64,000 nt of DNA from Hirudo medicinalis. Taxonomy: Eukaryota > Annelida > Clitellata > Hirudinida > Hirudinidae. The DNA is taken from the NCBI GenBank assembly GCA_011800805.1, contig MPNW01000097.1, positions 77,281 through 141,280 on the forward strand, written 5' to 3'. The translations under genes and the position numbers were made by a program. Each line of letters starts with the position of its first letter. Position 1 is the first letter of the stretch. Positions 25,040-37,370 of the stretch are shown one piece after another. The notes under the pieces are model-generated. The model made no database searches. It was not told the DNA's origin and was given only the letters and a program-made list of their open reading frames with translations.

Positions 25040-28000
25040 CTATTGTCTATTCTCGGAAGTCGACAGTTTGTCCAACTGACGTGAAATTAACTTGAATTCG
25101 TCGCGTTCTTCGATGCAGTCGGCTTCTTGTGTTTTGCTCGGATGCTTTGCCAGACGAACGGGTTTGCCTGATTTCTGCTGACTAGTTTTGTCGTGTCTCG
25201 TTTCTGAATCGTGCTCGACGTTGTTCTGTGCTTCGAAGCTTCTAAGACCGGCGACGATGTTTCTGTTCGAATTTGTTTTAGCACATTGAGACCAATGCTT
25301 GTCTTGTGCGACTTGGCCGAGTCTTTTAAGTTCGGCCGATTTGTTATGACGTATTACAGAGGACTTTTTGTGTGACGATGTTTTTCCATCCCTGTCTTGG
25401 ATTAGCCTATGCAAAGGGCGAGGTAATTCATCTGACCTCTGATGGGTCGACTCATGTGGGGTCATGGGATGGGATGGGAGTCTTCTCATTGGTGTTCGGT
25501 GGTCTGCTGATTGATCTTGCCTGAGGATGAACTTCTCGGGCGAGAATGAGTGTCCAATAAGCGCAGTTTTCGGCCTATTGGACCTAGGACTGTTCTTTGT
25601 TTTTATAGGTATGGAGGAACCAGTTCTTCTTATAGGCACCTCGCAGAAAAATGTTTGGTTAGTCACTGAGTCTTCTCTCTGAACTAATCTAATTCCTTCG
25701 GAGTTATGTGCTTCTGGGAGTTTAGGTTTATCGCTGGTTGGTCGTTTCGACGAGACCTTTGGAGGACCAACAGATCCGTTTGTGCGGATCTGCATTAACT
25801 TGGACTTTGAAAGGTTCTGGTCTTTGTTGGCGAGCGCCTTCGTACGACACTGGCAAGAGGCGGCTTGATTTGTTTGTAGAGGAACTTTTTCGCGTTTCAT
25901 GGCTTTTTCTTTGTAGTTGGTCTTGGGCGGAATAGCAATCGGTTTTGGGTCGGTGTTGGCAGATCGTGTTGAGTTGTCGACCGGAGTCTCATCGTTACTC
26001 TGAGAAATGGTAAAAATAAAACTTAAGCTAAATCACGAATATGGGCGACAATTTAGTGATAATTTTAACTGTAACGAGTTTACCAGGTATGAGTCGCTAA
26101 CGTCTTCACTGACGTCGACCAAAAGTGTTGGCGATCGTTTGGTTGGCGTGTTCTTTCGATGAGAGTTCAAGTTCAATTTGTATTTATCCAGGTTTTCAAT
26201 GATTGGAGATTTCAGAGGAAGATTTTTCTGAAGGAGCGTTTTTCTCGGTTTTCTTTCCGAGTCATTCGCTTCTAGATTTTTGCCGTCCGAGCGTACAGAC
26301 CTGCTGAGTGCCAAGTGATTGAAGGAACGCAAACTTGTTGATTTCATGAAAGCGATTTTAAACTGCGGGGACTCTTTGCACTTATTCGGCAAAACCGGAG
26401 ATGGCACCGAGGCAGAACGAACGTCTCTGGGCTGCTGAGGGACCTCAGAAGAAGAGGTTTGTATTGGTGGAGCGGTGGTGCCGGACGTCTTCGCGGATTT
26501 GGTTATTCGACGGAACCCATTCAATCTCGGTATGGAACATAACTTTTTCGAGATGTCCGATTTTACAGGTTGACCATCATTTGAAGGCAGCTTTTTTGTC
26601 TGAGGGGCTTCTGCCGCACTTTTCGATTTTTGTGAATTTTTAAAAGACGAGGTTGGTTGAAGTTTCTTGGGAGGCGAGGGATTCTTCCCTTCAAAGTAAG
26701 CCCTCAAAGCAGCCACCTTGTCTTTCGTAATCATGACGTGTTTGTTTTGTCCTGACTGATTCCCGTCATCCATCTCAATCGATCGAAAAAAATTAACAGC
26801 TTTTTGTAAATCGGTTTGACAGATTTTATTGTTCAAGTAAATCTTTGCCAAGGATTTTGGATCTTCCAGACTTCTTCTCTTTTTGATTTTGATGTTTTCA
26901 GCATAGCTTCGGAGTGGCTGGAAGGAGTCATCCAAGTGGATGTTGGGGCAGCTTTTAAAGTGCTTCCTGGTCGCAACGGTTTCTTGTCCAGAAAATCGGG
27001 ACAAGTTTTTCAGACTTCTCGAGGTATCCAGACTTTCTGGCTTCTTGAGGATTATTTTGACGGAGTGAGGCTTCTTTTCTAAGGTGCTTGTTGAAATGGT
27101 TGGAGCCAATGGAAGTTCATGGATGCTGGTGGAAGTAATGCTGCCGAGTTTGGTAGAGCTGAGGACATCTGACGTGTCGCTCACTTCAGACTGTTCCAAA
27201 GATTTGCTTTTCTCGATCAGATTCTCTATGGTCGGAAGATGAAATCCTTCATCGGCAGAGAGGCAGACCTCACTGTTCATGTTATCCTTCATACTCGTCT
27301 GCTTCCTGGATTGATCATCAAAGAAATCTCTCGTATACAAGCTTTCCTTCCTTTTCTCATCCCGCAAACAACATCCGGAACTTTTATCCATCTCGACCTT
27401 TTCAGCTTGGACATCGATGTTGTCGTCAAGGAAGTCATTGAGAGATAAACTTGATCTTCTCACCAGATCTCTGCCCAGAGGGGCATGTCTCATCTGAGGG
27501 ACTTCGGGGTCACTTTTGATGGAGGTCTGAGAGGAGAGGTTCAGAGCGAAACTGGTTTTCTGAAGGATGAAAGTTTTATGTTTGTATCTGAAGGGCATAA
27601 CTGAAATTATTTTTTTAAACAGCTTTTAATTGTAATTATTATTTTAAACTGAAATAAATAATTTATTCAAAATATTTTCAGAATAATCATAAACATTACA
27701 TACGATCAGCCAATAAAAACAACTTATCTGATACAAAAAATGAAGCAATCGAAAATACCGTTCTAGATGCCTGCATGGTGTATTCACGTACGAGTGACTG
27801 AAGGATGCTATTTTCTTTCTCCAACATTCCCACTCTCTCCTGGAGGTAACTCACTTCCATGGTGTACTTCTGAAGTACAAGTACTCAGACGTCAGTAAAA
27901 ATGCTTCACATGCAATTATTGCCAGGCAGAATTAGAAATAATTAAGAATTAAATGGAACTAAACAAATTTTCGAATTAAGTACCGGTGGATTCATACATT

Positions 28001-30524
28001 TAAAATCAAGATTCCATTACAATAAATTCCAGTTGAAATTATTACTTATCCGAATCTAAAGATTACTGCCAAAGTACTCAGGTACTTTTGCCATCGATCG
28101 TCGCAACAAGGAAACAGGGAGATGAGGGCAATTCATCTCCATCTTCCGTTCAAACAACTGAGATTAATTCTCCTCGAAATATCAACGAACATTCCCTCCT
28201 TTCAAAACATTTTCTCCTTTTAGTTTATTTTACCTTCTGTTCAACAACTTTGACGGGTCAAGGATGATGATGATGGTGATGATGACGACGACGATGATTA
28301 TGATTAGGATACTTTTTATGGTTAGCTTATTGTTAACCGGTCGAGGTGATAAATGGTTATGAGCATGAGAATTGGCTCAAGAATACCTTCACTACTCTGA
28401 AACAAAGCATATCCAGCAAAAACAGCGTCAACATCACAGCATCTGTGCCATGCCTCGCTAAGAAATTTAATGAGTTTCGACCTTATAATTTATATTTTCG
28501 TCTTTTAATATTTATTAAGTGTAAAAATTGAAAGATATTTCTTTCAAAACGTAATTTAATTGGAGTATTGCATTTATATTGTATTTATATTTTTATAATT
28601 ATTTTTATTTTGGACTAAAATCTTCGAACTTCATTAGATATGTTTATTGGTCCTAATTGCTGATTAAACAAGCACATCTGAACAACATCACAACCAATCA
28701 ATGACCTTATTGTACATTTTATTGATTGTCACCTCTGCCATGACAACCATTGCAGAGTCACGAGGTCGTTTGCATCCAGGGAGAGGGTGCGTTTTTTATT
28801 TTTCAGAATTACTTTTGCTTGAAAAATTATTACTGGGTTTATAAAGTACTTTGTTAATCTGTGTACATTAAAATTTATTGAATAATAAATTATTATTATT
28901 ATTATTGTTGTTGTTCTTAATATTGATAAAAAAAGCTTTCATATTTTAAAGGAATTGTTGATATTTCTCTTCTTGTTTGTTCCTCATGCTGTTATTAATT
29001 TTTTTGTCTGCATGACCATAACACACAATAACAGGCCACCCATACAAGTAATTTAATGAAATAAAATATTAATATAATTAAATTAGCGCATAATAAGATA
29101 TTTCGTGCATAAAATAACTTCAGAATAAAACCTTTTGTTCTTGAGTCTTGACGTTACAACTTCCACAAAGTGAAGTTTTACTGGCCTTCAACTCCTCTGT
29201 CAGTCTCTCTATTTCCTCTTCTGCCATCTTCAGAGACATTTGCAACTTGCTCTGCTGTTTCTGTTAATGGTGAGAATTATCATGCAACGCAATTAATATA
29301 ATTATAATGATATTAAATATTAATTTCATTATAATGATATTAAATATTAATTTCATTATAATGATATTAAATATTAATTTCATTATAATTATTATTATAT
29401 ATCATTGATCGCAATGAGAAGATAAACCGATCTCAAGAATATTTCCAGAGAAATATAGCAGAAACCGTTATCAAAACGAAAAAAAAAAGAAATTCATTTG
29501 TTGTTGACGTTTTCAGACCCAAGATTTGAATATTTGAAGATTTGTTGCAAAAGCATCTTTGTTTCAAATATAAATCAAGAACATGTATATTTTCGTGGTA
29601 AACATTTAATTTAATTTTTTTTTGTAAAATGACTTTCCACTGAATTATATTAAAGAAGCAGTGCATCAGATGGATTCTCTCCCAAATACTTTCCAAGCAT
29701 GTGTTCTCAGGTATGTGTTGTTCTTAGTCACATGCGGCAGACTTGGATGCAAGACCGAGGTTTGCTGAGGTTTGCCTTAAAATTCACCTTTGTTTCCTTC
29801 CAACATCTGCTCCACTGGAAAATACTTCTTTGTTCATCATGATGAATCTTTTCATGCAGACGAAAAGAAACTGTTTTCGTAGAATGGCGGTCGATTAAAA
29901 GATGGAGTTTTGAAACAATTAAAAGACTTTTAAATTTGCCAATATTCGAGTTGTTTTGTTTTTATACAAACACGATGCTGCAACAAAACCACCTCGACAT
30001 GTCTGGCCTGTTGAGCTGATCTTCTTTCCAGGAGTTCAAACCTCGTCTTGTACTGCTCCAGATCCGCCTTGACTTCCTTCAACCTTGAAAAAGTTCAACG
30101 TCACGTGATCTTAAGTCATTGAGTTGCTATGCTTGTTAAGAGCTAACTAATTTTCTAACTCATCGACATCTTTATCATTAATGTCACCATAGCAACCGCA
30201 TTCTTCTTAATCATTCTTATTATCTACATCGTCGTCATCAAATCATCGTCATCACCACCATAATCACCATTATTATCATCATCATCATCATCATCATCGA
30301 CTCGGTCACGAAAAACGTAAAGGATGAATAATTGCACTGAAATTGTTGGTGAAATGACAGCAATGCTAATGGTGATTAAGTGTTGTGGTGATGACGATGA
30401 TGACGATGATGACGATGACGACGATGATGACGATGATGACGATGATGACGATGATGACGATGATGTCGATGATGACGATGATGACGATGACGACGATGAT
30501 GACGATGANTGATGATGATGATGG

Positions 30525-30608
<84 letters not shown>

Positions 30609-31263
30609 GGCAGCAAGGGGTGATAACAGCCATTGTTAAGGGATGCCGATAACGCTTCAAAAGAGTTCAGAACAAAGATGCCTCTGTCGACGTCAATCTT
30701 AAAGCAGCAGCAGTGCTGGCCGACAACATAAAGTCTCAAATCATCACCTTCATCGCCATCATAGTCGTCATCCCCATCATTACCTCCATCATCATCACCA
30801 CCATCGTCATCATCATCATTATCAACATCATTACCACCATCAACATCGTCTTCATCATCAGCACCATCATCACCACCATCGTCATCATCATCATCATTAT
30901 CAACATCATTACCACCATCATCATCATAACTAACCAATGACGAGGAGCAACTGTTGTGCAAGGCGTGAAGATTCCCGCTGTTCGACATGGCAACCTGAAA
31001 AAAATTCACATCGGTGATGATGATGACGATGACGATGACGATGATGATGATGATGATGACGATGATGATGATGACGATGATAATGATGATGATAGTTATG
31101 CGATAATGATTGCAATGGTGTTATTAATAAAAGTCACAGCAGTAACATTCAGCTTGACATCATTCAATAGGATGTCCACCAATGCAAAGCAAAGCAAAGC
31201 AATGTCATTATTATTTGTTAAATTTAACGCAACAACCTTCCACGACGAGATTGATAATTATTA

Positions 31264-31306
<43 letters not shown>

Positions 31307-32121
31307 AATTATTGAATGCAGGATTCACTTTTTTTTATAACTTCTAATAATTAGAGAGATTGTCACACGAATTCAAAAAAATTTAATGACAATCCTTTAA
31401 AGTCTCAAACATTCAACGAACAACCATCATCATCATCATCATTATCATCGTCATCATCATCGTCATCATCATCGTCACCGTCATCACTACTAACATCATC
31501 ACCACTTCCATCACCATTGCAATCATTATCACAACCCACCTCAAAGCAACTCGCCCTGCAAGACGAGGTCAGATCATTTTGTTGGCAACAATCTTCGAGT
31601 GAAGAAACATTGTTGTTGTTGTTGTTATTCACACTGACTGCAACAAACAAACATTTGATAGTATTTATTTAAGTACTAACTTGTACTAACAGTAACAATA
31701 GTAACTGATAGTAATAATATGTATATTTAATTAACTATTTATTGTTGTTGTTGTTGTTGCTGTTGTTAATATTGAAGTTGTTGCAGCAGTTGTAGTTTGG
31801 TTTCAAACAATTTGCAAATTGGTTCAACTCTTAGATGCAAATGAAAGAATTGCAAGCTTTGCAAATCGATCATTTGCAACAACAAGAACAACAAGAGCAA
31901 TTAATGTAAAAATAACAACCTTACAACAACTAATGGCATCAATTATGCTTCTACAAACAACAACATGTTAGCCATCAACGTCGTCAAGGTCATCGACGCT
32001 GACATTGCGACTTGTCACTTCAAACAACAACATCATCAACATCATCATCATCGTCGTCGTCGTCGTCATCATCATCATCATCATCGTCGTCGTCGTCGTC
32101 GTCGTCATCATCATCATCAAA

Positions 32122-32153
<32 letters not shown>

Positions 32154-32310
32154 AGAGCAGCTATTAAAACTCGAATCATCAAACTTCAGTTGACGACATC
32201 ATTTCATGCTTTTTGAAGATCACCACAGTCATCACCGCCGTTATAACCACCATCGTGATCATCATCGTCACCATCATAACAATCACCATCATCACTATCA
32301 CACCCAACAC

Positions 32311-32356
<46 letters not shown>

Positions 32357-33572
32357 GTCGTCGTCGTCGTCGTCGTCGTCAGGACCATCACTCGTCAAAC
32401 ATAATTGCATTATTTCCACTTGAATACAAACAGAATGTTTTGTCACCTTTTCAATTCATTTCAATAATTTATCATTTATCTTTATCAATCTATGTCATCA
32501 TATTTATATCTCAATATCGTTAAATTTATAAAGTAACTGGCTTTTTAAACCGGCTTCTCCAGTCGTGTGCAAGTATTCAATTTCGTTCATCCAGTTATTA
32601 TTTGTGTCCTTCAAATACCTGCCAATTATCTTCCCTCAAAGAACTGGGTGATTGGGACGATGCTCCCGCAGCGGGATTCGAACCCGTGACACCATCGCGA
32701 GAGGTGAAGTCTCAAGCATTAGACCATGCCGGAGCACAATGCTCCTCGCTTTCAGTAGCTCTCGAGTTTAAAGCTGGCATGCGATTTTAATAAAAATGGA
32801 AAACTTGAAAATTGAAAACAACACAGTCGACCTGAGAATGTCTTACAAAATTGAACGACGTGTGCAAATTTCAAGTCGCCACCGTTCACCGTTTTTGAGG
32901 AGTTCTTGGGACAGACAGACAGACATACACATGCACTTTCTGTTTTATATTTTAGAAGATATCATCATATTTGCCAGTGGATTCAATGGATTGCAATGAT
33001 CCTTTTTATTAAAATTCAAAAGTGGCATCTGTTACACCAGTTACAGCTGAATCCTTCAGAGTTTGAGGCTGTGATGTTAGGCACCAGTCAGTCCCTCCAA
33101 AAAAAAATGGACCTAACTTCCGTCTGCCTCGCCTTGATGTCACTCTCGACAGCATCTCTCCCTAGACAAGCACATCTCAACAGTAGCTCGGTCGTGCAAC
33201 TATCAACTGAGATCCTTACGATCAGGCACCTCCTTACAGTTGATGTGACTGCGGCTCTCTGTCGTTGTCTCATTTTTGTCAAGACTTGACTGCTGTAAAT
33301 CCTGCTTCATCCTCGCTGGCACACAAGGCTCTGATGACAGGAACACGCTACCTGGCTATCACTCTCCCGCGCTCACATGCGAGGAGTCTGAGATCGGGGT
33401 CCTCGAACCTCCTCAACATCCCCATTCTGAGGAATAAGTTTGAAGCAAAGTCCTCCAAGTTCTCAGCCGCTTGGACATGGAACCGCCTACCCTCAAAACT
33501 CAGGCTTACCTCAAGATCCACCTTTTCCCACAGCAGTGAAGGACGGACGAAGCGCCCCTGACGCTCATGCTT

Positions 33573-33631
<59 letters not shown>

Positions 33632-36600
33632 AATGATGACGACGATGATGACGATGATGATGATGACGATGACGACGACGAAGTATTTAAAGTATGAATT
33701 ATAACGTTTGCTATTTTTATGTTGCTTTCTTCCATTCATAATTTATGTTACGTAATAACTAATTGATCACTTACGAGTTAAAATTAAACAGACCCTCACT
33801 GAGCATGACATCATCGTCGTCGTCATCATCGTTGGCATTCTAATCATATTCATGCGTCATCATCATCATCATCATCACTACCACATCCACTAATACCATC
33901 GTTATCATTATCATAACCATCAAGACCATTATTACCTTCTTTATCTTGATTAGCATCATCGCCAATACCATCATCATCATCATCATCATCATTATCATCG
34001 TAACCATCGTCTTCATCTTTACCTACGATCATAATAATGATCATAATCACCATCACCATCATCACACCGTGTCATCGAACTTCTCACGGGTTCAATTCAC
34101 TTGGGTCAATGAGTCAATGTCACCAACCTGTCCTTGACATTCCAAACAGCATCATCATCATCATCAACATCACCGGCAGCGGCTTCAAATCCTTCCACAT
34201 TTTCCTGCTCAAATTCTTTTCAAGTCCTTCGCTTTTTGACAAAAACAAAACAACAATCCTCTGCTTTCACATCCGGATGACGATGACGACAGGATGACGG
34301 CGATGATGATAAATCTATCAGCACAGAAGCTAAATGCATGTTACCTTTTCCATTTCATAACGAATTACAAGCACCACAACTCCGAACAACTCCGAACAAC
34401 TTCAACCACAGTGGAACGATGGTGAAGATGTCTTTAAAATGGCTCAACATTGATAAATTAATATAATTATTTTTTCGATATTATTTCTTTTCATAGATCC
34501 AACTTTCTTATCTCTGAGCGGTTTGTTTTGTTCGCATCATGTGAGCCGAGAATAACATTCACAACCAAGAATAACATTCACAACCACGAATAACATTCAC
34601 AACCACGAATAACATTCACAACCACGAATAACATTCACAACCACGAATAACATTCACAACCAAGAATAACATTCACAACCTCGAATAACATTCACAACCA
34701 CGAATAACATTCACAACCACGAATAACATTCACAACCAAGAATAATATTCACAACCAAGAATAACATTCACAACCACGAATAACATTCACAACCAAGAAT
34801 AACATTCACAACCTCGAATAACATTCACAACCACGAATAACATTCACAACCACGAATAACATTCACAACCTCGAATAACATTCACAACCACGAATAACAT
34901 TCACAACCACGAATAACATTCACAACCAAGAATAACATTCACAACCTCGAATAACATTCACAACCTGGGAGACATGTTCAAGGAATTGTCGTGTCATTTC
35001 ATTTCTACTTCCTTCCTCACTTCAATGAGACGAGAGTGAAATCTAAACACGAGATGGAAGAAAGCTTCAGAAGCAACAAAGCAACAAAACCAACAGGAGT
35101 CGTTCCAGCGTTGTTTTGTCGCTTTGGGATGCAAAACGCTTGCAGCTAATAATTGCAGTGTCTGCGGTGGATTGCTTTTCATGCTTTTCCTCGTGAAGGT
35201 CAGACTGGAGCTGGATGAAATTAATTTCCTTATCTTCCTCGTCTTTGCAGCCGATGAAATCATTCTCTTGAGCCGTGAGCAGACAAACATTTCAAAGGAA
35301 ATGAGAGGCATTATGTCGATGAGGTGCAGTAGAACTACTGCTGCCCATTGCTGTTTGTTATTAACTTGTGTTATCATGTTGTTAAGTTATTATGTTATTA
35401 CGTTATTATGTTGTTAAGTTATTATGTTATTACGTTGTATGTTGTTATGTTGTTAAGTTATTATGTTATTACGTTGTATGTTGTTATGTTGTTAAGTTAT
35501 TATATTATTACGTTGTTATGTTATTATGTTGTTAAGTTATTATGTTATTACGTTGTTATGTTATTATGTTGTTAAGTTATTATGTTATTACGTTGTATGT
35601 TGTTATGTTGCTATGTTATTACGTTGTATGTTGTTATGTTGTTATATTATTACGTTGTTATGTTATTTTGTTGCTGTTAAGTTCAATAGGTTCAAAGATT
35701 ACAGATTAACTGAAAATTGAATACTTTTAGGAATAATTTATTAAAAATTAATTGAAGCGATTTCCATGCTTATAGTAATAATAGTAATAATTATAATAAT
35801 AATTATTATTAATTATAATTATTATTAATTATAATTATTATTAATTATAATTATTATTATATTATTATTATAATATATATATTATTATAATTAATAATAA
35901 TATATATTATATTATATTATAATAATTATATTATTATTATTATTAAATTATTATAATAATTATTATTATAATTAATAATTATAGTGATAATATTAATTAT
36001 AGAAGCAACAACAACAAAAACAACAACAACTTTTAATAATAATAACAAAAACAACAATAAAACTATGAGAAGATGATGAAGAAGTGCCTCTCATCTCAGT
36101 TGTGCATGGAATGTGATTCCATGGCGAAGGAAAGGATAGCACCTTTCACGATTATATCATAATGGTGGCAATGATGATGATTACATCGTGATGACGATGA
36201 TAATGATATGGTGATGGTGGTGATGATAGTGATATCGTAGAGTTGGAGAGTGTTGATGATAATACAGTAATAGAAGTGGTAGTAATGATGATGTGATGAT
36301 GGTGATGATGACTGTAGATTAGGATAAGCGGATACTTGGAAATGAAATCAATCCAAAAGATTTCACCTTCATCTTGACGACGGGATGATAATGACGACGA
36401 TAATGATCATGTTGATGTTGTTGATGATGGTGATGACGACGACGACGACGACGACGATGATGACGATGATGCTGATGATGATGACGATGATGATGCTGAT
36501 GATGCTGCTACTGCTGATGATAATGATGATGATGATGACGACGACAATGATGATGAATAAATACCTTGCGCACTCCTGTTTAAGGGTGTTGATAATGATT

Positions 36601-37179
36601 CTCTGATGTTCAATCTCACTCAGCAGAGCCTCATCTTCCGTCGTTACTTCCTTCTTCTAATTGAGAAAAATATTAATTAATGCCATTAGCATAATTTAGT
36701 AATTAATTCAATTAGTGGTTATTTGAGGCATGTGTTATTGTATTAGCACGACCATCAATCATCGAAGTTACATCCGCTGCAGATATTCCTTGTTGGAAGG
36801 CAAAGACAAGAAGCAAGCTTCCCTTACATTCGACGTTATCCATCCATCCATCACCATCCATCACCAACTCATTAACTCCCCCCTCCCCTCTCCCCCACCT
36901 CATCCTACCCCCCCACGATCATTTGGGGTTGGGGAGGGGTTGAATCCACCCGCGCAACACGTTCAGTTCACTTTTATGTTCAAGAATGTTTTAATGTTTG
37001 AGGAGAGATATTTCTTTGTTGAATCATTGGTTCTCTGAATTGTATGCGAGGAGTTTCGTTGTTTTATAACTGCCTTGCTGTGTAAACATTATTATTATTG
37101 TTGTTGTTGTTAATCATCTTTTTTTATTAGCATCATCAGCGCCTCTGATGCTATGCAAGTGGCGCATTATAAAATTAAC

Positions 37180-37212
<33 letters not shown>

Positions 37213-37349
37213 CGCCGTCATCACCATCATCGTCGTCGTCATCATCATCATCGTCACCATGTAAATGATAACGATTTGAGACACCAGATGTCTACAACGG
37301 GCACACGTTTGCTCAAGTAAATCGTTACGGATTTCGAGTATTTGAAGAT
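25040..37349 (-). CDS. Large coiled-coil / Ser-Lys-rich protein of unknown family (5' end open)
   Basis: Seven exons join in phase: 37273-37349, 36565-36656, 29993-30083, 29132-29260, 27759-27869, 26084-27559, 25040-25999 (about 978 residues to the stop). The small 5' exons encode continuous heptad-rich helix: LQILEIRNDLLEQ, EDEALLSEIEHQRI, VKADLEQYKTRFELLERR, MAEEEIERLTEELK, YLQERVGMLEKENSILQSLV. The two long 3' exons encode some 810 residues that are basic, Ser/Pro/Lys-rich and probably disordered. A structural or cytoskeletal role (centrosome, cilium or adaptor) is a guess from composition only; I do not recognise the family. The 30084-36564 intron is crowded with satellites. The next exon upstream is not resolved: 37850-37890 holds candidate donors, none clearly right. 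Confidence 0.75.
28263..28308 (+). repeat. (GAT)n microsatellite
   Basis: gatgatgatggtgatgatga-type tract in an intron of the coiled-coil gene. Confidence 0.85.
29302..29391. repeat. 27-bp AT-rich minisatellite, about 3.3 copies
   Basis: The unit ttataatgatattaaatatt plus 7 bases repeats at 27-base spacing without visible mismatch. It lies in the intron just upstream of the exon at 29132-29260. Confidence 0.85.
30183..30196 (-). promoter_or_regulatory. X-box-like (RFX) motif
   Basis: Minus strand GTTGCTATGGTGAC fits the RYYNYYATRRNRAC X-box pattern. It is intronic in the coiled-coil gene, so function is doubtful. About one match is expected by chance in a window this size. Confidence 0.2.
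30230..31100. repeat. Large GAT/ATC microsatellite block with orientation switches
   Basis: ATC-type tracts (30232-30300, 30770-30930) flank GAT-type tracts (30386-30612, 31015-31095). The core at 30386-30612 is nearly pure, with GAC interruptions in its left half and one N at 30509. It produces long poly-Asp, poly-Ser, poly-His and poly-Met frames on all registers. None is a gene. Confidence 0.95.
31262..32400. repeat. Cluster of ATT, CAT/CGT, GTT and CAA microsatellites
   Basis: Separate tracts are (ATT)n at 31262-31310, CAT at 31423-31500, TTG near 31614 and 31741-31775, CAT/CGT/CAA at 32022-32155, and CAT then CGT at 32309-32380. All lie in the large intron of the coiled-coil gene. No exon-like sequence lies between them. 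Confidence 0.9.
32555..32920 (-). mobile_element. tRNA-derived SINE, copy B (most complete)
   Basis: On the minus strand, a CTGTCTGTCTGTCC leader starts near 32920 and is followed by about 180 bases matching copy A. Then comes a tRNA-like head (about 32660-32735) with an A-box-like TGGTCTAATGCT and a perfect B box GGGTTCGAATCCC (32673-32685). The tail is GGGAAGATAATTGGCAGGTA...GGATGAA. Of the three copies it has the best tRNA-like sequence and is probably the youngest. It lies immediately beside the LINE remnant at 33000-33565. Confidence 0.8.
33000..33565 (+). pseudogene. LINE reverse-transcriptase C-terminal remnant
   Basis: Two overlapping plus frames (to 33289 and 33265-33561) together give an RT tail. 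QLNPSEFEAVMLGTSQSLQ matches the post-catalytic region of CR1/Jockey/L2-type RTs. LRSGSSNLLNIPILRN and WTWNRLPSKLRL match the conserved end of such proteins (FSVAAPRLWNSLP type). A frame change near 33270 and missing core motifs mark it as dead. It ends directly in a (GAT)n tract from 33572, the usual place of a simple-repeat tail. Confidence 0.7.
33572..34065. repeat. (GAT)n and (ATC)n microsatellites
   Basis: GAT tract 33572-33685 downstream of the LINE remnant, then ATC-type tracts 33810-33880 and 33957-34065 in the opposite orientation. Confidence 0.9.
34549..34965. repeat. 19-bp minisatellite, about 22 copies
   Basis: The unit aataacattcacaaccacg repeats head to tail with three variants (acg, aag, ctcg-type ends) interspersed. 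One copy carries aataatattc. There are no unique spacers and no partial dyad, so it is not a CRISPR-like array. It is intronic in the coiled-coil gene. Confidence 0.95.
35365..35685. repeat. GTTATG/GTTAAG minisatellite
   Basis: Degenerate repeats of ttatgttattacgttgt and ttatgttgttaag units. They create YYVITLLC-type hydrophobic frames that are artefacts of the repeat. Confidence 0.9.
35770..35995. repeat. Self-complementary AT-rich tract
   Basis: Runs of aattattattaattataatt and ttattataattaataat. It is almost free of G and C for 220 bases and rich in nested palindromes, so hairpin or cruciform formation is likely. Confidence 0.85.
36170..36560 (+). repeat. GAT/GAC/GCT trinucleotide tract
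   Basis: Scattered gatgatg from 36170, then a dense gatgacgacgacgacg and gctgatgatg run at 36380-36560. It ends five bases from the 3' border of the exon at 36565-36656. Confidence 0.85.
37175..37255. repeat. (ATT)n plus (ATC)n tract
   Basis: ATT repeats 37177-37212 pass into atcaccatcatcgtcgtcgt to 37257, just downstream of the donor at 37272 of the first assigned coiled-coil exon. Confidence 0.85.
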
Positions 37350-37370
37350 CTAAATAATACATTGTTGGTG

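Noticed and set aside
27597..27599. ATG at 27597-27599 as a separate gene start for the 521-codon frame
   Set aside because: An acceptor at 27560 with a good pyrimidine run joins the frame in phase to five upstream coiled-coil exons; a single gene explains the data better, though an internal promoter is not excluded.
30224..31009. 261-codon minus frame with long poly-His and poly-Ser runs, and overlapping poly-Asp/poly-Met frames
   Set aside because: Entirely explained by GAT/ATC microsatellites, which leave all frames open; an N interrupts it and no non-repeat domain is present.
32660..32735. tRNA gene
   Set aside because: Good B box but poor A box and stem potential, and it is embedded in a dispersed repeat shared with two other sites; it is a SINE head.
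34549..34965. CRISPR-like array
   Set aside because: Units are contiguous 19-mers with no unique spacers, in a eukaryotic intron.
35348..35720. Hydrophobic plus ORFs rich in YYVITLLC
   Set aside because: Direct translation of the GTTATG/GTTAAG minisatellite, not membrane proteins.
36712..36903. Pro-rich (plus) and Gly-rich (minus) frames at 36838-36950
   Set aside because: Caused by a short C/G-rich simple tract (cccctcccctctcccccac) in an intron; no exon borders fit.
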